Assembly (NCBI GenBank): GCA_900404475.1
Contig: OUQQ01000021.1
Coordinates: 1 to 64,000 of the forward strand
Direction of reading: 5' to 3'
From: Spongospora subterranea
Taxonomy: Eukaryota; Endomyxa; Phytomyxea; Plasmodiophorida; Plasmodiophoridae
DNA length: 64,000 bases
Shown: positions 47,703-60,000 of the stretch, in pieces
Layout of the letters: each line of letters begins with the position of its first letter
Position numbering within the stretch: position 1 is the first letter of the stretch
The notes under the pieces: generated by a model
Database searches by the model: none
What the model was told of the DNA's origin: nothing
The model's input: the letters and a program-made list of their open reading frames with translations, nothing else
Made by a program: the position numbers and the translations under genes

Positions 47703-48151
47703 TAAATCGTAATCAGGTTTATCTCCTAGGTCGATTAACAAGATATGATGACAGGGCAGGCACGCAGATCAGAATATCCTGGTCATGATAGACACGAAAT
47801 ATCCAGGGGTGACGAAGGTATCCTTAACGAGATTGACGAAACCATTGTGACCGTGATTAAACCGAATTGTGTATTAAAATAGCGTTTATCGACACAAAAC
47901 CGTTATCGCGCAACGTATTGACAAGCTGTAGTAAATATCAAATTGGATGGGGACAAACAGATATGCGGCGATAGTGTTCACTTACGGCGGGTCGTCCTCA
48001 GTTTGTACAGTACTCGATATCCACAATTCCTACAGCGAATGGGATCCCTTCGCCGAATCTTGTTGTTATCGCCGCAACTTCCACATTCATAGGCGATCGA
48101 TCTACACTCAAACGGCGAGTGAATATCAGCACAAATCGATTGTCGGTAATT
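47703..48151. other. spacer, no supported gene
   Basis: Only a 65-codon minus-strand frame that continues past the stop of the upstream ubiquitin-like gene. AT-rich; probably the 3' flank of that gene and the 5' flank of the next. Confidence 0.4.
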
Positions 48152-49342
48152 TTACTTGACAACATCTTCACGTTGAAGATATAACTGTGTTCCATGCTTG
48201 ATCCCGCGAAGGTAAATCATCTCATTCTCAGCTAGCGCTTCTCCATCCAAGGTCAGCTTATCCTCGGGAACCAGAGCCTGGAAGAAAAATTATGTGATTT
48301 CGCGAACAAAACATCGCATTCAATAGATTACCTGACCACCTGTGGCTAAACCAAAGTTGTCTTTAATCATTTGAATGGTATGATGATCATACGTTGACAA
48401 CTCAACAATCCGTTCGCCCTCTTCTTCATCCCCAGGCGGACCAGGCACAACGATATCTATCGTGAACGGAGCACTCGTAAATTCAACCAGCTGAACATAG
48501 GTAAACGTTGGGAAAACAGCAATGAACACATTAATTGGCGATTTACAGAATCAGTGGCGATTCCAGCGTGGAATAGAGTTTTGTACTCATCAAGTTCTTT
48601 CCCACGAAATGTGCATTTTCCAGACATGGTCGAGCGCGCGGTCGATGTACCAAACGCCAGTTTCAGGTCACCAATCGTACTGAACTCATATAACAATAAT
48701 GGTTGTTCGATCTGTAAAGTAAGAAACGTAATCAATATTCTGAACACAACTGAAAAGTGAGAGACCGACGTACATGGCAAAACTTATCATGAACATAGAT
48801 GCGAATACGGGAAACCAAGGTGGAGTTTTGAATAATTTTATACGATGCTAATGTCGCGTCGTCAACAAGCTCCAGACCTTGAAACGATATCCTATCGATT
48901 GGTGTCCCAATTTCAATCTCATATGCTTTCCTAACCTGCATTGAATTAGAAAACAACAATGAAAGTTTTGAAATAGAGCTTTACTTGATATACTGTCCAG
49001 GACGATGACACCTGAACATGTTGGGGTTCATGAGGCTCGTCGATAACAACGACATCAAAACTCTTCCATTTCACATAAACGACCGCCTGACTGGAGAACT
49101 GCAATGGCGTGTCCAGATCGTATACCTGCACTCGTATTTAGGGAAGGAGAAAGTGTCTCTGGATTCGAATGCATTTTTACAGCGTCATTGGCATCACATA
49201 ACTCATGATCCGAAGAGAGACCCTGCTCCTGCTGCAGAACGTTACGCAGATCACGATAGGTTGTGCACAGCGTTTCAGGGCTGGCGCAATCCACAATATG
49301 GAGTCGGCCACTATCTCCTTTAACCCTGATTAGCTGTTTCAT
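48152..49342 (-). CDS. multi-ubiquitin-like-domain protein
   Basis: At least four consecutive ubiquitin-like segments are visible, each split by a short intron. The first has MKQLIRVKGDSGRLHIVDCA with TTYRDLRNVLQQEQGLSSDH. The second has KSFDVVVIDEPHEPQHVQVS, with ISFQGLELVDDATLASYKII and then QNSTLVSRIRIY. The third has PLLLYEFSTIGDLKLAFG, with CTFRGKELDEYKTLFHAGI. The fourth has TIQMIKDNFGLATGGQ, with VPEDKLTLDGEALAENEMIY and LRGIKHGTQLYL before the stop at 48152-48154. The recurring pattern L.(F/L).G.EL.(D)...L..Y.I....(T/S)L is that of the ubiquitin fold after the first helix. There is no C-terminal diglycine, so it is not processed like polyubiquitin. The start is placed at the ATG at 49342; the frame opens upstream to 49450 without an ATG. 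Partner is unknown. Confidence 0.7.
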
Positions 49343-49634
49343 TTGCCCAATTGGCTGTATATTATCTGGCTGGGCTTTCCGCCACGGACTCCTCTGACCC
49401 CCTTCGCTGCTGCTGCCAAGAAACACGCTATCGCCATCGCTGTCATCCTATCGTCATCCTCACCGTTGCTTAAGACTCGTGATTACAATGAATGATAGAT
49501 GACAAACGTCATTAATCACATCTATTTACATTATTGATGCACCATTGCGATTCTTTGGAATTTTATCATTTCCCGTAATTTAGGGAGTATTCTTTTGAAA
49601 TAAATATGGCAAATATACAAGTTGATAAATCGCG
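49343..49634. other. spacer, no separate gene supported
   Basis: Holds a possible N-terminal extension of the ubiquitin-like gene (an open frame with DDSDGDSVFLGSSSEGGQ and no ATG) and, nearer 49634, the 3' flank of the phospholipase D gene. AT-rich. Confidence 0.4.
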
Positions 49635-52613
49635 CTACTGCGATACATTCTCGCCAAGGACTAATGATAAAACCGTAGAGATCTCTTCATCGAGCAGGAA
49701 CCCTATTGGATGCATTGTCAGTGTCCCATGGACTCCAGATAGCTCTTTTCCATCGGTGACGGCTACTGCTGGAACTTCTAGCCCATGCTCCTTTTTGAAT
49801 ATCTAGTATAGAGCTTGTTCAAACGATGATATTGAACAAGCGCATGTGAGCTCACCTTCATTGTAGTATGATGATTTTGGGGAATACCTAGAAGCACAAA
49901 AATGGTAAATTTGAGTGCTGAAGTGGCGGAAAACGGCCTTACTAGGAAACACTTGTTCTAAGATTCGAGTATTATCTCGAGCAGTTTTCATCCAGATGCC
50001 GTTATACACGGAATCGCATATCGGATCAATGATTCGTTCGGTATCAGATCCAGATAAGCCAAGATGCTCCGCCCAAAGTTGCAGACGCAGCTCATGCGGA
50101 AATCGCCCAACAGAAAACGACGCGCCGTCCATCGGTATCTGCAATGAATCTTCATCTTCGACAGTGACGCCAATCTCACTATCGCGATCACCAAGCAGGC
50201 TCCGATCGTTGAAATTGGCTGACGAAACAAGAGCGATGCGATCATCGACCAGTAAAATTTTGCTATGTGTGAAGACTTTTTCTGTAACCGGGCGACCGCA
50301 CAAGAACCCGTGTTGCCGTAGAAAAAAGAACGACAGATATTGCTCGAGATCAACATCGGGAAACGCACGCGCGAGTTGCTCAACCATTGAGGTTCCGCCT
50401 CGGTTGATGGTTTGATATTGCCAGCGTAGCAACTCCATGGCGCTATCTCCGGTCTCTTCTGGTTGGGGTAGTATGATGATGACCCTGAAAGTCTCTTTGG
50501 CTGAGATCTTCTCCTTCAGTCGATCGATGATTCTTTGAGCGACAATGTTCTCGACGCCGTCTCCGGCGACACTTGAACTCAGATATTGATTTTCCAGGTA
50601 AATATATTTTTGAGCTGACATGACAGCGTGGATATAAGCGCCATCTACACAATTTCAGCGTTGATCACTAAAGCAGTGGCAGAATTAGCCAGACATACAG
50701 ATCGATCGATCAAGCCTAGAAGCTCCACTCCATTGTCCCATCGAACGGATAACTTGACAAATGCAGGTTCCAGATTTTACAGATTGCTAAACCAACGCAG
50801 TTCAAACTTTGTTGAATTGCAGTTGAGATATGCTTTTTTACAATGGGAGGTTCGTCATGTGGTCGTGGAGTCAAAATAAGGTCTCGGTGGCCGGAACTTC
50901 CAATGTGATGGTTCCACCTTTCGACGAAGTTTCGGGCAACGTCCCGGGCCGTCGAGCCATGCAGCTACAATCGAACGAACGGCGTCATTGTTTGCTACAA
51001 TCGAGTGAGGGCTACGATGCTGGAATCGTACCTCAAAATCGATATCGTGCCAAGGCATCCGGGGAACGGATTGCCGATCGATCACGTCGGTGAAGAAACT
51101 TTTGATCGAGGAAGGTCTAACCAAATGGGGATTGTAGTAATCGACGCCTTTCCAAATTTGTGAGTCCTCGTCGTTTAAGACGTGAGATGGGTCGTCATAT
51201 CTTCCTAAGCATACATCCAATCCCCCAACAAACGCTATATCTTGATCGACAACCACGAATTTCTAACCACATTTGCTGAAATCATGGCATCAACATAAAA
51301 TGTGTATTTAACATACCTGATGATGACAATAATATGTCAATAATGGATTTGGCGGACCATGACGGACAACAAAGATATTGGAGTGCAAACCTTCTAACTC
51401 GTTAGCCACTTCTTCACTAAAATTGTTGACGACAGCGGTCAAATTTTCTTTCCAAAGGATAATGTAGAATTTTACTCCTTGATTGGCTTTGGCTTTGAGG
51501 ACCGAATCAAATCGATCAGAGATATCGGGCTCGGTTCCTGGATTTCTCCGAAGGTATATTTTGGGATTCAGATGCCAAAACGACATGAAGACGGATTCTG
51601 TTGCGGCATTCAAAGTTTCCAGGAGAGATTCATAAAAACATTTGGCATCGACGAGAGCTTTGACATATTGGCCCCTCCTCAACGGATAAATAGACTGATA
51701 TGGATCGTCGTGATCAAGAATTGTGAGACCTTCAGCCAGACTCTTTTTGCGATTGGTGTCGACATCATTCCATGAAGTCATCATTCCTTGACACAATGCA
51801 CATAGGTAATCATCGTAGAACGAATTGCATCGCGTGAAGGCTTTTTTACAAGATATGCAGAGAGCGGTCCTACCACCACATGCCTCACACATATAGGTAT
51901 TACGTCGGACAACGTTGGTCATGCGAATATCATGAGAGGTGAGGTCATAGCACCACGAGCACCATCCCACAGTACGAATTGTCGACGGAACTGAGCCCCA
52001 TGCAATAATTGTACCATCACATTTGGCGCATAACATATCGTCGTAATCTCGATGTCCACGTGCCATACCTTGTTGGCACCACCTGCAAGGTAGGGTCCTC
52101 CTGCGAACACTATCATTACCGCAAAACATTACGAAAAATTGCCCTTGGCCTATGGATTACCTTACACAGTTAAGGCACATGTATAGGGATCTTCTTAGAC
52201 GATTTTTTTGCGTCCTTCCATGCAAGCCTGCATAAAATGGAGTAGAGTTAGCGACGATGTATTGACAGTGAACCCGGATATATTACACTCTTTGTAGCAC
52301 CAGGAGCACCATGCAAATAGATTTCTTTGGCGATGACCTTCAGTGGTTATTCCTCCCATTGGTAATGACGAGATAGGTTGCTCATCACCGCCGCCTCGGT
52401 TCTGTCGAGAACCTTGACAATCGAATGAGGCGTCCAAAGAAGAATCTGACGCTCTTCGTCGTGATGCTGAAACCGTCGAATCTGACAAACGTTGCGCCAA
52501 ACTGAACTAAAAAGAGTCCTACCAACACGTCGTTTCGGGGAAGATTGTTCCTCTGACATGCTTGACGACCTTCTAGAGCGAGGAGCTGGGACGGCTGACA
52601 GATTATTCCCCAT
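49635..52613 (-). CDS. phospholipase D with N-terminal cysteine-rich zinc-binding array
   Basis: Hydrolyses phosphatidylcholine-type lipids to phosphatidic acid. ATG at 52613: MGNNLSAVPAPRSRRSSSMS, where a Gly at residue 2 permits N-myristoylation. A Ser/Arg-rich stretch is followed by a Cys array with at least seven CxxC pairs (FAWCSWCY, PCRWCQ, LCAKCD, GWCSWCYD, MCEACG, LCISCK, LCALCQ). The PLD body follows: VFMSFWHLNPKIYLRR, then the first HKD across an intron (HHQKFVVVDQDIAFVGGLD) with MPWHDIDFEVRF. Then YGAYIHAVMSAQKYIYLENQ, FRVIIILPQPEETGDS, and the second HKD (THSKILLVDDRIALVSSANF NDRS). The C terminus is GTLTMHPIGFLLDEEIS, with a stop at 49635-49637. Both HxKx4D motifs are intact. Neither PX/PH nor C2 domain is seen, so the zinc array probably replaces them for membrane or protein targeting. 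Confidence 0.9.
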
Positions 52614-54074
52614 CGGGGCTCCAGATTCAAAGAGGATCGCGTTATCTGTAGCCTTTTGACCCCGGCACCTCTATCCGGCCGCCTGTTATATCAAGGCCAC
52701 CCTAATCATCGACCCGGTATTCAGGCTCGGTAAAATAATAACTGGACCCCTATCCCCTGTTATACACCTGGTCACCGCCACGCGCCTGCCCTGTCGACTG
52801 GTTACCGACGCGCGCCTGACCTGTGGACTGGTTACCGACGCGCGCCTGATCTGTGGACTGGTTACCGACGCGAGCCTGACTTGACTCCTGAGCTACAGAG
52901 TTCGAAACCCAGCGAAACTGGTTTTTTCACCAGAAACCTACAGTACTCGTCGACGCAAAAAGGGGAACCAAGGCAAAATCTGTGTCCTGCCGCGATAGAC
53001 TTTCAGCTTTGCCTGTTATGACTGTTGCAAACATTTCCCCCAATTACGTGATCCTTTGTTGCATATGTTGAAACCCACTATAATCCAGTTTAATATTGGA
53101 CCTAGGAAATCCCTTGATTTCTATCTAAGGAAGACCTCTGGTCGAGATTGTTGCGATTACGCAACTGATTGGGCCAATCGTAGACTGCCATTGTCTAGCA
53201 AGCTGCAGGCTGCAGTGTTGTAAAATGCACGAAATCGCCATCAACGTATCACAAATATTTGCCACCTCTGTTTCTTCTTGTACATGAAATATTTGGCGTA
53301 ATATCTCGTCTGCGGTCAGTATCACTTGTATCACTGATTATTGGTCAGTCATCGTAATACAAAGATCCATCATTCTATAAACACAATTCTTGATTATTTG
53401 TAATATAACGTCAAAGATCATTTCTAGAATAGTAACCACCCTATCTCACCATCATTACCCCAAAATCGCATTCAACAGATCCCCAAGCGCGGGAATAGAT
53501 CAGCTGACAATTTTGAAGAGCTCAAACGTACCCTTCAGAGTGGAGTGCGGAACTTCGTTTATAGGTTCAGTTTACCATACAATTACGTCGGTATCTTGTT
53601 CTTCAACACATAATTTTCAACATCAAGATTATGCCGTTATCCTTTGGAATTGGAAAAATTGCGATATATGGTTGCCAGAGCCGATTCATGAATGTTTGAT
53701 AATGCATATTGTAGATCCAGTTTGGCTAATTTACTTCCGGAGGCAAATCGTCAAGTCGCCCGCGCGCGCACAGCGAACAGCCAACGCCAACTCAAACGAT
53801 GTTCATCTTGAAAATGTAGGTAATCTTGACAGTTTACGCGCATCAATGTAGGTAGAGGAACGGTTGCAATGCTATCAAGCCGATAACAGAATGATCCTCA
53901 GATGTCGGAAAAAGGCGCACCGTCCTCATCGCCCTTATCAGAGTTACTCGTACTGCTGTAGGACATTACGATTGCGGCAGCGTAACGTGGTGACTTGATT
54001 AGCGTTACACAATCATCTGGACCGGGTGTGGGCGGTCGCACCCCATACAGACTATAATTGACGCAGTTTCCTTC
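52614..54074. other. intergenic with a 30-bp minisatellite, no supported gene
   Basis: Holds three exact-to-near 30-bp units at 52791-52880 and a diverged partial copy just before them. A plus-strand frame at 53390-53851 and minus-strand frames to 54233 are open but lack family features. The stretch separates the divergent phospholipase D and Pol epsilon genes and includes both 5' flanks. Confidence 0.5.
52791..52880. repeat. 3 x 30 bp tandem repeat
   Basis: Unit ctgtggactggttaccgacg followed by cgcgcctgac. Three consecutive copies differ at a few positions, and a diverged partial copy lies at 52767-52790. Confidence 0.92.
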
Positions 54075-57000
54075 ATGGTTGTCAAGGGCAAGCATAAAGG
54101 GTTCGTCCCGAGGGCGAAGAAGGTTGTTGGAGAGCATGAAGCTAAACAGCCTGCCGAATCCACACAATCTATCGTCGAGGCTGAAAATAAACAAGATGAT
54201 GAGTTTGGATATACGCTCTTGAATGGTGGTCAAGATAAAACGGGATGGCTGCTAAATTTCAATCAGGTACGATATTGTTGAAACCTGAGAGAGAGTTATT
54301 CGTTTTTGATTTTGGTCATGATTTGATTTGCTGTTTTTTCAAAGACGTCGGTGTTTGATCCCGAGACCAGAGTTGAACGATCCGCGGTTAATTTTTACTT
54401 CGTGGGGGAGGATGGTGATGAGTTTAGGGCCACCGTTGTTGTACCACCTTACTTTCTGATTCGTGTCAAGGTATTCTGGGAATTGTAAACGTATTGTGTT
54501 ACTAGAAGTCATATTTAGGAAGAAAGGAGGATGGAAATTGAACAATATTTATTGAAGAGGTTCGAAGGTGTTATCCTCTCAATTGAACTCAAGCGAATGG
54601 AGGATTTGGATCTGCCTAATCATCTTTCAGGTAATATCATACAGATCAAGAACACAGAGGCCTTATGTCTCGACTTTTTCGGCAGGGATCCAAGCTCTTT
54701 TTCTCAAACTTTCTTTTTCCAACGGACAGCAGTTGATGACTGTCAGAAAGTTTTTGCATCCATTTGCCGCCAGGAATAGGAAATACGTCGGAAATGCTGA
54801 AGGTTTTGTACTTTATAAGAAATTTGTCCATGTACTGAATATCGAGTTCACAGCATTTAGTTGGGATGAAGAAGATCGTGAAAGGAAGTCAAAATTATCC
54901 AAAATCGAATGCCTCAATGCACTCTTGGATATGCGGGAGTTTGATGTCCCATATACTCAGGTGCTTCTGACCCTGCTGTGCTATCTGCTGCTGCTTACTC
55001 GTACCTGTTAGGCCGTTTGTATCGCCAAAGGCTATCGCGCTGGCCTTTGGTATGATGTAGCTATTAGGGAAGGCGATACAGTGCTTACTCATAAACCCGA
55101 ATTAGTGGAGGTTTGTGGAACATTGTGCACGTGTCGCTGACTGTGGCCTAACATCGTTTAGATCCCAGATTTAAGAGTTCTAGCCTACGACATTGAAACG
55201 ACGAAATCACCTCTAAAATTTCCTGACCCCTCTGTCGATTCAGTCATGATGATATCTTACATGGTTGACGGTGAGGGGTTTCTGATTGTCAACCGACAAA
55301 TTGTGTCGGAAGACATTGACAATTTTGAATATACTCCAAAACCCGAGTTTCCTGGTCCTTTTTTTGTTTTCAACGAGGTTAGAGCGCGTCTAAATGTTTC
55401 AAGGATTTTAACACCTGTTAGGTTGATGAGAAATCGCTCTTAGAACGATTTATGACTCATTTACAAGAAATTCGACCACATGTGGTTACAACCTATAACG
55501 GAGACTTTTTCGACTTCAAGTATCGGCCTTATGTCGGATTTCTTCTGCATTTTTTTAAATCTGAGCTTAGGTTTCTAGACGCCCGGATTGCACATTACGG
55601 ATTGTCAATGCAGAGAAGAATCGGAATAGGATTGAAAAATTCTGGTAGTTTGGTTTCTCATATGAAAATTCGAGTTAATGCACCGCGATATAGGTGATGA
55701 ATACGCTGGGCGATTCGTCGTACATCTTGATGCATTTTGCTGGGTGCGTCGTGATTCGTATCTTCCGCAGGGGTCGCAAGGTTTAAAAGCTGTGACTAAG
55801 GTTTTATGCCCACAGAAATTTTAGAAAACGTGTTTAACCTTCTTGCAGGCTAAACTTTCATATAATCCAATTGAAATTGACCCTGAAGAAATGCTGCCAT
55901 TTGCGAGATCACGACCGCAGTTGCTCGCTTCCTATTCTGTTTCCGATGCCGTCGCAACATATTATCTGTCAGCGGCTTCATTTGCCAACTAAATCATACT
56001 TATTGATTGTAGATATATGAAATACGTCCACCTTTTTGTATATTCTTTGTGTACGATTATTCCAATGGGCCCCGCTGATGTCCTTCGAAAAGGCAGTGGA
56101 ACCCTTTGTGAACAGGTAACTTGATTTGCAACGCTGCATGTTTTATTCACGCTAATGATAGCTGCTGATGGTGGAAGCTGCTCGCGCGAATATAGTCTGC
56201 CCCAACAAAGATAAGATGGAACTTATTCAGTTTCACGAAGGTTCGGTGTGTGCATCATCATCATATAGTTCGCTCAATTCCCTTAAGGCCATCTGTTAGA
56301 ATCACAAACATACATCGGAGGGTATCTTGTCTTTTGCATCGCCTCTGGTTATTGTTTGATACATTTATGCAGTCATGTCGAGTGCCTCAAATCAGGTGTG
56401 TTTCGTGCAAATATCCCTGAAAAGTTCGCCATCGACAAAACCCAGATTCAAGAACTCATTGATTCTGCGGCTGATGCTCTACGATTTGCGGTTGAAACAG
56501 AATGGCAACGAAGTATGGATGAGGTAAGTACACGGTTGGCCCGTAAGCATACCCATAAGCGTCAGGCAGGTTACCAATGCAGACGTGATCATTTCGGAAA
56601 TCGTTTCCAAGTTGTCGTGTTTTTTGGAAAACCCGAAGCTAGATGCTGAGCCTTTGATTTATCATTTGGATGTTCAGGCCATGTACCGTCGTCGTGAATG
56701 AACCTAACATGACCTTATAATTTGGTGAAATACAGGTATCCCAACTTGATTTTGACGAATCGCCTACAGCCTATGGCAATCGTCAATGGGAAAATATGCG
56801 CTGCTTGTGATTACAATGTCGAATCGGAAATATGCCAGCGTCATATGGAATGGGCCTGGAAAGGGTAATATGTTCTCAATTGCCAAGCGCATTCGTCATC
56901 TTCTCTATAGGCGCTATTATCCTGCTAAGCGATCAGAGTTTGAACATATGCGAGAAACTTTACAGCAGAGAATGTATCCCGGGCCAGTATGCCTTCGTTG

Positions 57001-60000
57001 AACAAGCTTCACATGACGTGTTTTAATTTGTTGTTCTTTGTTGACTAGGACGGCTCATTATCTTTATCCTTCAGCGATTTGCCTTACCCTAAACAGGCAG
57101 AAATGCTTGCTGCTCGAGTAAAACAATATTCAAACAAAGTTAGTCGGTCTAAACCTCGATGAAATGATGCCTGATAATTTAATGCTCATGCTATAGGTGT
57201 ATAAGAAGTCGTTTGAAGACAAGGTCGAAATCCGTTCCGCAACAATCTGTCAGCGAGAAAATCCTTTTTGTACAAAACATGTTGTTTATCTTTGTACAAC
57301 TTAAGTTTAAGCGCTTTTTTGCCCCAGATGTCGATACTGTGCGATCTTTCCGCGATCGCCGTTACTTGTATAAAGCAAAAAACAAGTGAGATTTATTGAC
57401 GTTTCAATGCGCAGTCTTCTTATCTGTCGAAGGGAATGGAAAGATAATTTGAAAAATGCCAAAACCCTGGTAGACAAGCAAAAGGCTAATTCGATGGTTC
57501 TTCTATACGATTCGATGCAGCTTGCCCATAAAGTACTCGACCTCATGTTTTCATTGGCAGTTAGTATGATATTTTGATACATTTTCTCAGTGTATTCTGA
57601 ACTCATTCTACGGTTACGTAATGAGAAAGGTAAGAAATAGACGTTGAAATTCTTNTGTTTCCTGAGAACTTCACTGCTATTGCTGTTGACAATAACAACG
57701 TAACGCACAAGTACGTTCCGCATCAGCCTCAAACTCTTTAATTTGACCTTTTTCTATTCGATTCGTCCTAGATTTACATTCAGTTACCCTTGCACAATCC
57801 TCAACCGTGTTATTCACAAGCACTTCACGAACGATCAGTAGGCGAAGAAACGACTTTTTGGTTTTCGTTGAGTCAGCGTTTGGTCAGATATTTAACGTTA
57901 AAGCAAGAGTCGAAATCCTTCGCCAGGTCTACTGAGAACACGATCTTTTTTGAAGGTCTAGATAATCCGGGTAGTTTGCTTTCAATGTTGATCCTGACTG
58001 GTTTTACTCAGTTGACGGTCCGTACAGGGCTATGGTGATTCCTGCAGCGCCTGCTGAAGGAAAAACTTTGAAAAAACGCTATGCCGTTTTCAATACTGAC
58101 GGATCCTTTGCCGAGTTAAAAGGCAAGGAAATGGCCCTTTTTCGGCCCCAGTTTGCTAAATCATTTCAGGCTTCGAGATTAAGCGTCGTGGTGAGCTTAG
58201 CTTGATCAAAGTATTTCAAAGTATGATGTCTAATTTATATATTTGAGAGCCGTTACGAATGTCGTATGCAGGCCAAGTATTCCCCGCGTTTCTTCACGGC
58301 GCTACGCTGAAAGAATGCTATGAAGCAGTTGGGGCAATTGCGAACCGTTGGCTTGATGTTCTTGACAGAAAAGGGGCCGATCTTTCAGATGAAGAAGTAT
58401 TTGAACTTCTCTCTGAGACAAAATCGATGTCGCAAGTACGTCACAATGCTATGTTTGGTTTTTGCTATGGTTGTAAACATTTCGAACAGTCGCTTTCAGC
58501 TTATGCTACTCAGAGGTCTACCGCGATTACCACCGCCAAACGCCTTGCAGAGTTCCTTGGCTCCGGTCTCTTGAAAGACAAAATATCTTGCAGGTGATGT
58601 CATTGAACAGATCCTAATCTGAAACAAGTCCTTACTTGATTTAAGGTTTATCATCTCCAAAAGTCCTCAAGGTGCTCCTGTCTCGGATCGTGCAGTTCCG
58701 GTTGCAATTTTCTCTGCTAATCCGGTACGTTAGGTTTCTAACAATTTGACAGGCATTGAAATGTGTTTTAGGTTGAATCTAAGAAATATCTTCGTAAATG
58801 GTCCGAGTTTATCGCTGCTTCGCATAACTATTGCTAATAAGCTGTTCACGTAGGCTCGGAGATAGTGGACTGCAAGATTTCGATATTCGCTCGATCCTGG
58901 ATTGGTCGTATTACACTACGAGATTGGGTTCGGCTATTATGAAGATTATCACGAGTATGATGCGTTTTGTGGAATGAACTCTGTAATTCCTTATTCCATC
59001 AGTTCCTGCCGCGTTACAGGGCGTCGAAAATCCATGTTCTCGCGTAGAGCATCCAGAATGGCTCAAAACTCGTGTTGCCACCGTAATCTTCTCCGTGCGT
59101 TCCATCGCAGTAATAGTTTTCAAACTTGCGTTATTGTCAGGAACTGTCAAGTTTCAAGCAAACGTCGATATCACGTTTCTTCTCGGTCAAACCAGTCGAA
59201 AACACTCTGGATGCTGATATTGAAGATACCATTGTCGCGGAACGAACGCCTGTTTCGGAGACTGTGTCCCGTTCCGACAATCAGACTGTCGCGATTATTT
59301 CGCACGAAAACGCGCCTAACATGCGACAAGATTTTGCGTCGTGGCTATCGGTCTCACTTGAATGTGGCGTTGCTTTACATTGTTTTTTATCTGTTTTTGT
59401 TGTCCAGTATGAAAAAAAACGATGGCAAAGCCTTCGAAAACGCAAAGTTGCCCAATGCAATAATATTGAGGAAAAGATTAAACACAAAAAGTTGCAGCGT
59501 ATTGTTGGTACTATTTCATATTAAGTGCTGCGCCATCTGAGTTCTAACTGTGGTTGTTATAGAATCGAAATCGCGCTCTGTCATAATGCAGGTAGTTCAG
59601 TACAAACAATGTGGAGAATCAGATGATTCAGTTGTCGTCTGGGTCTATCTTCCGGTAGGCAGAATGGACCGTTAGGCTTGACCAATCGCTGAGCGCTTAA
59701 CAGGAGCACAGCGAAATGCGACAGTTTTCCATGCACGTTCCTCGAACTGTTTATATCAATTCGCTTGTAGAACTTGCCGATTTGCGACAAGTATGTTGCT
59801 CTCCTCTAAGAATTCTCTTCTCATCCACTTCAGGTCCGACGTACATTACCGCGTTCTCGCCCAATACACTTTCTATACGAAGCAACATCGGTGACGCGCG
59901 AAGAAATTGAGGATTTTCGTCGTCAAAGTTTCGTAGACGCTGTCTATGAGTCTGATATTTCTCCTGTTTTCCGTGCAGTAATGCAGTTGGGCAATATGGT

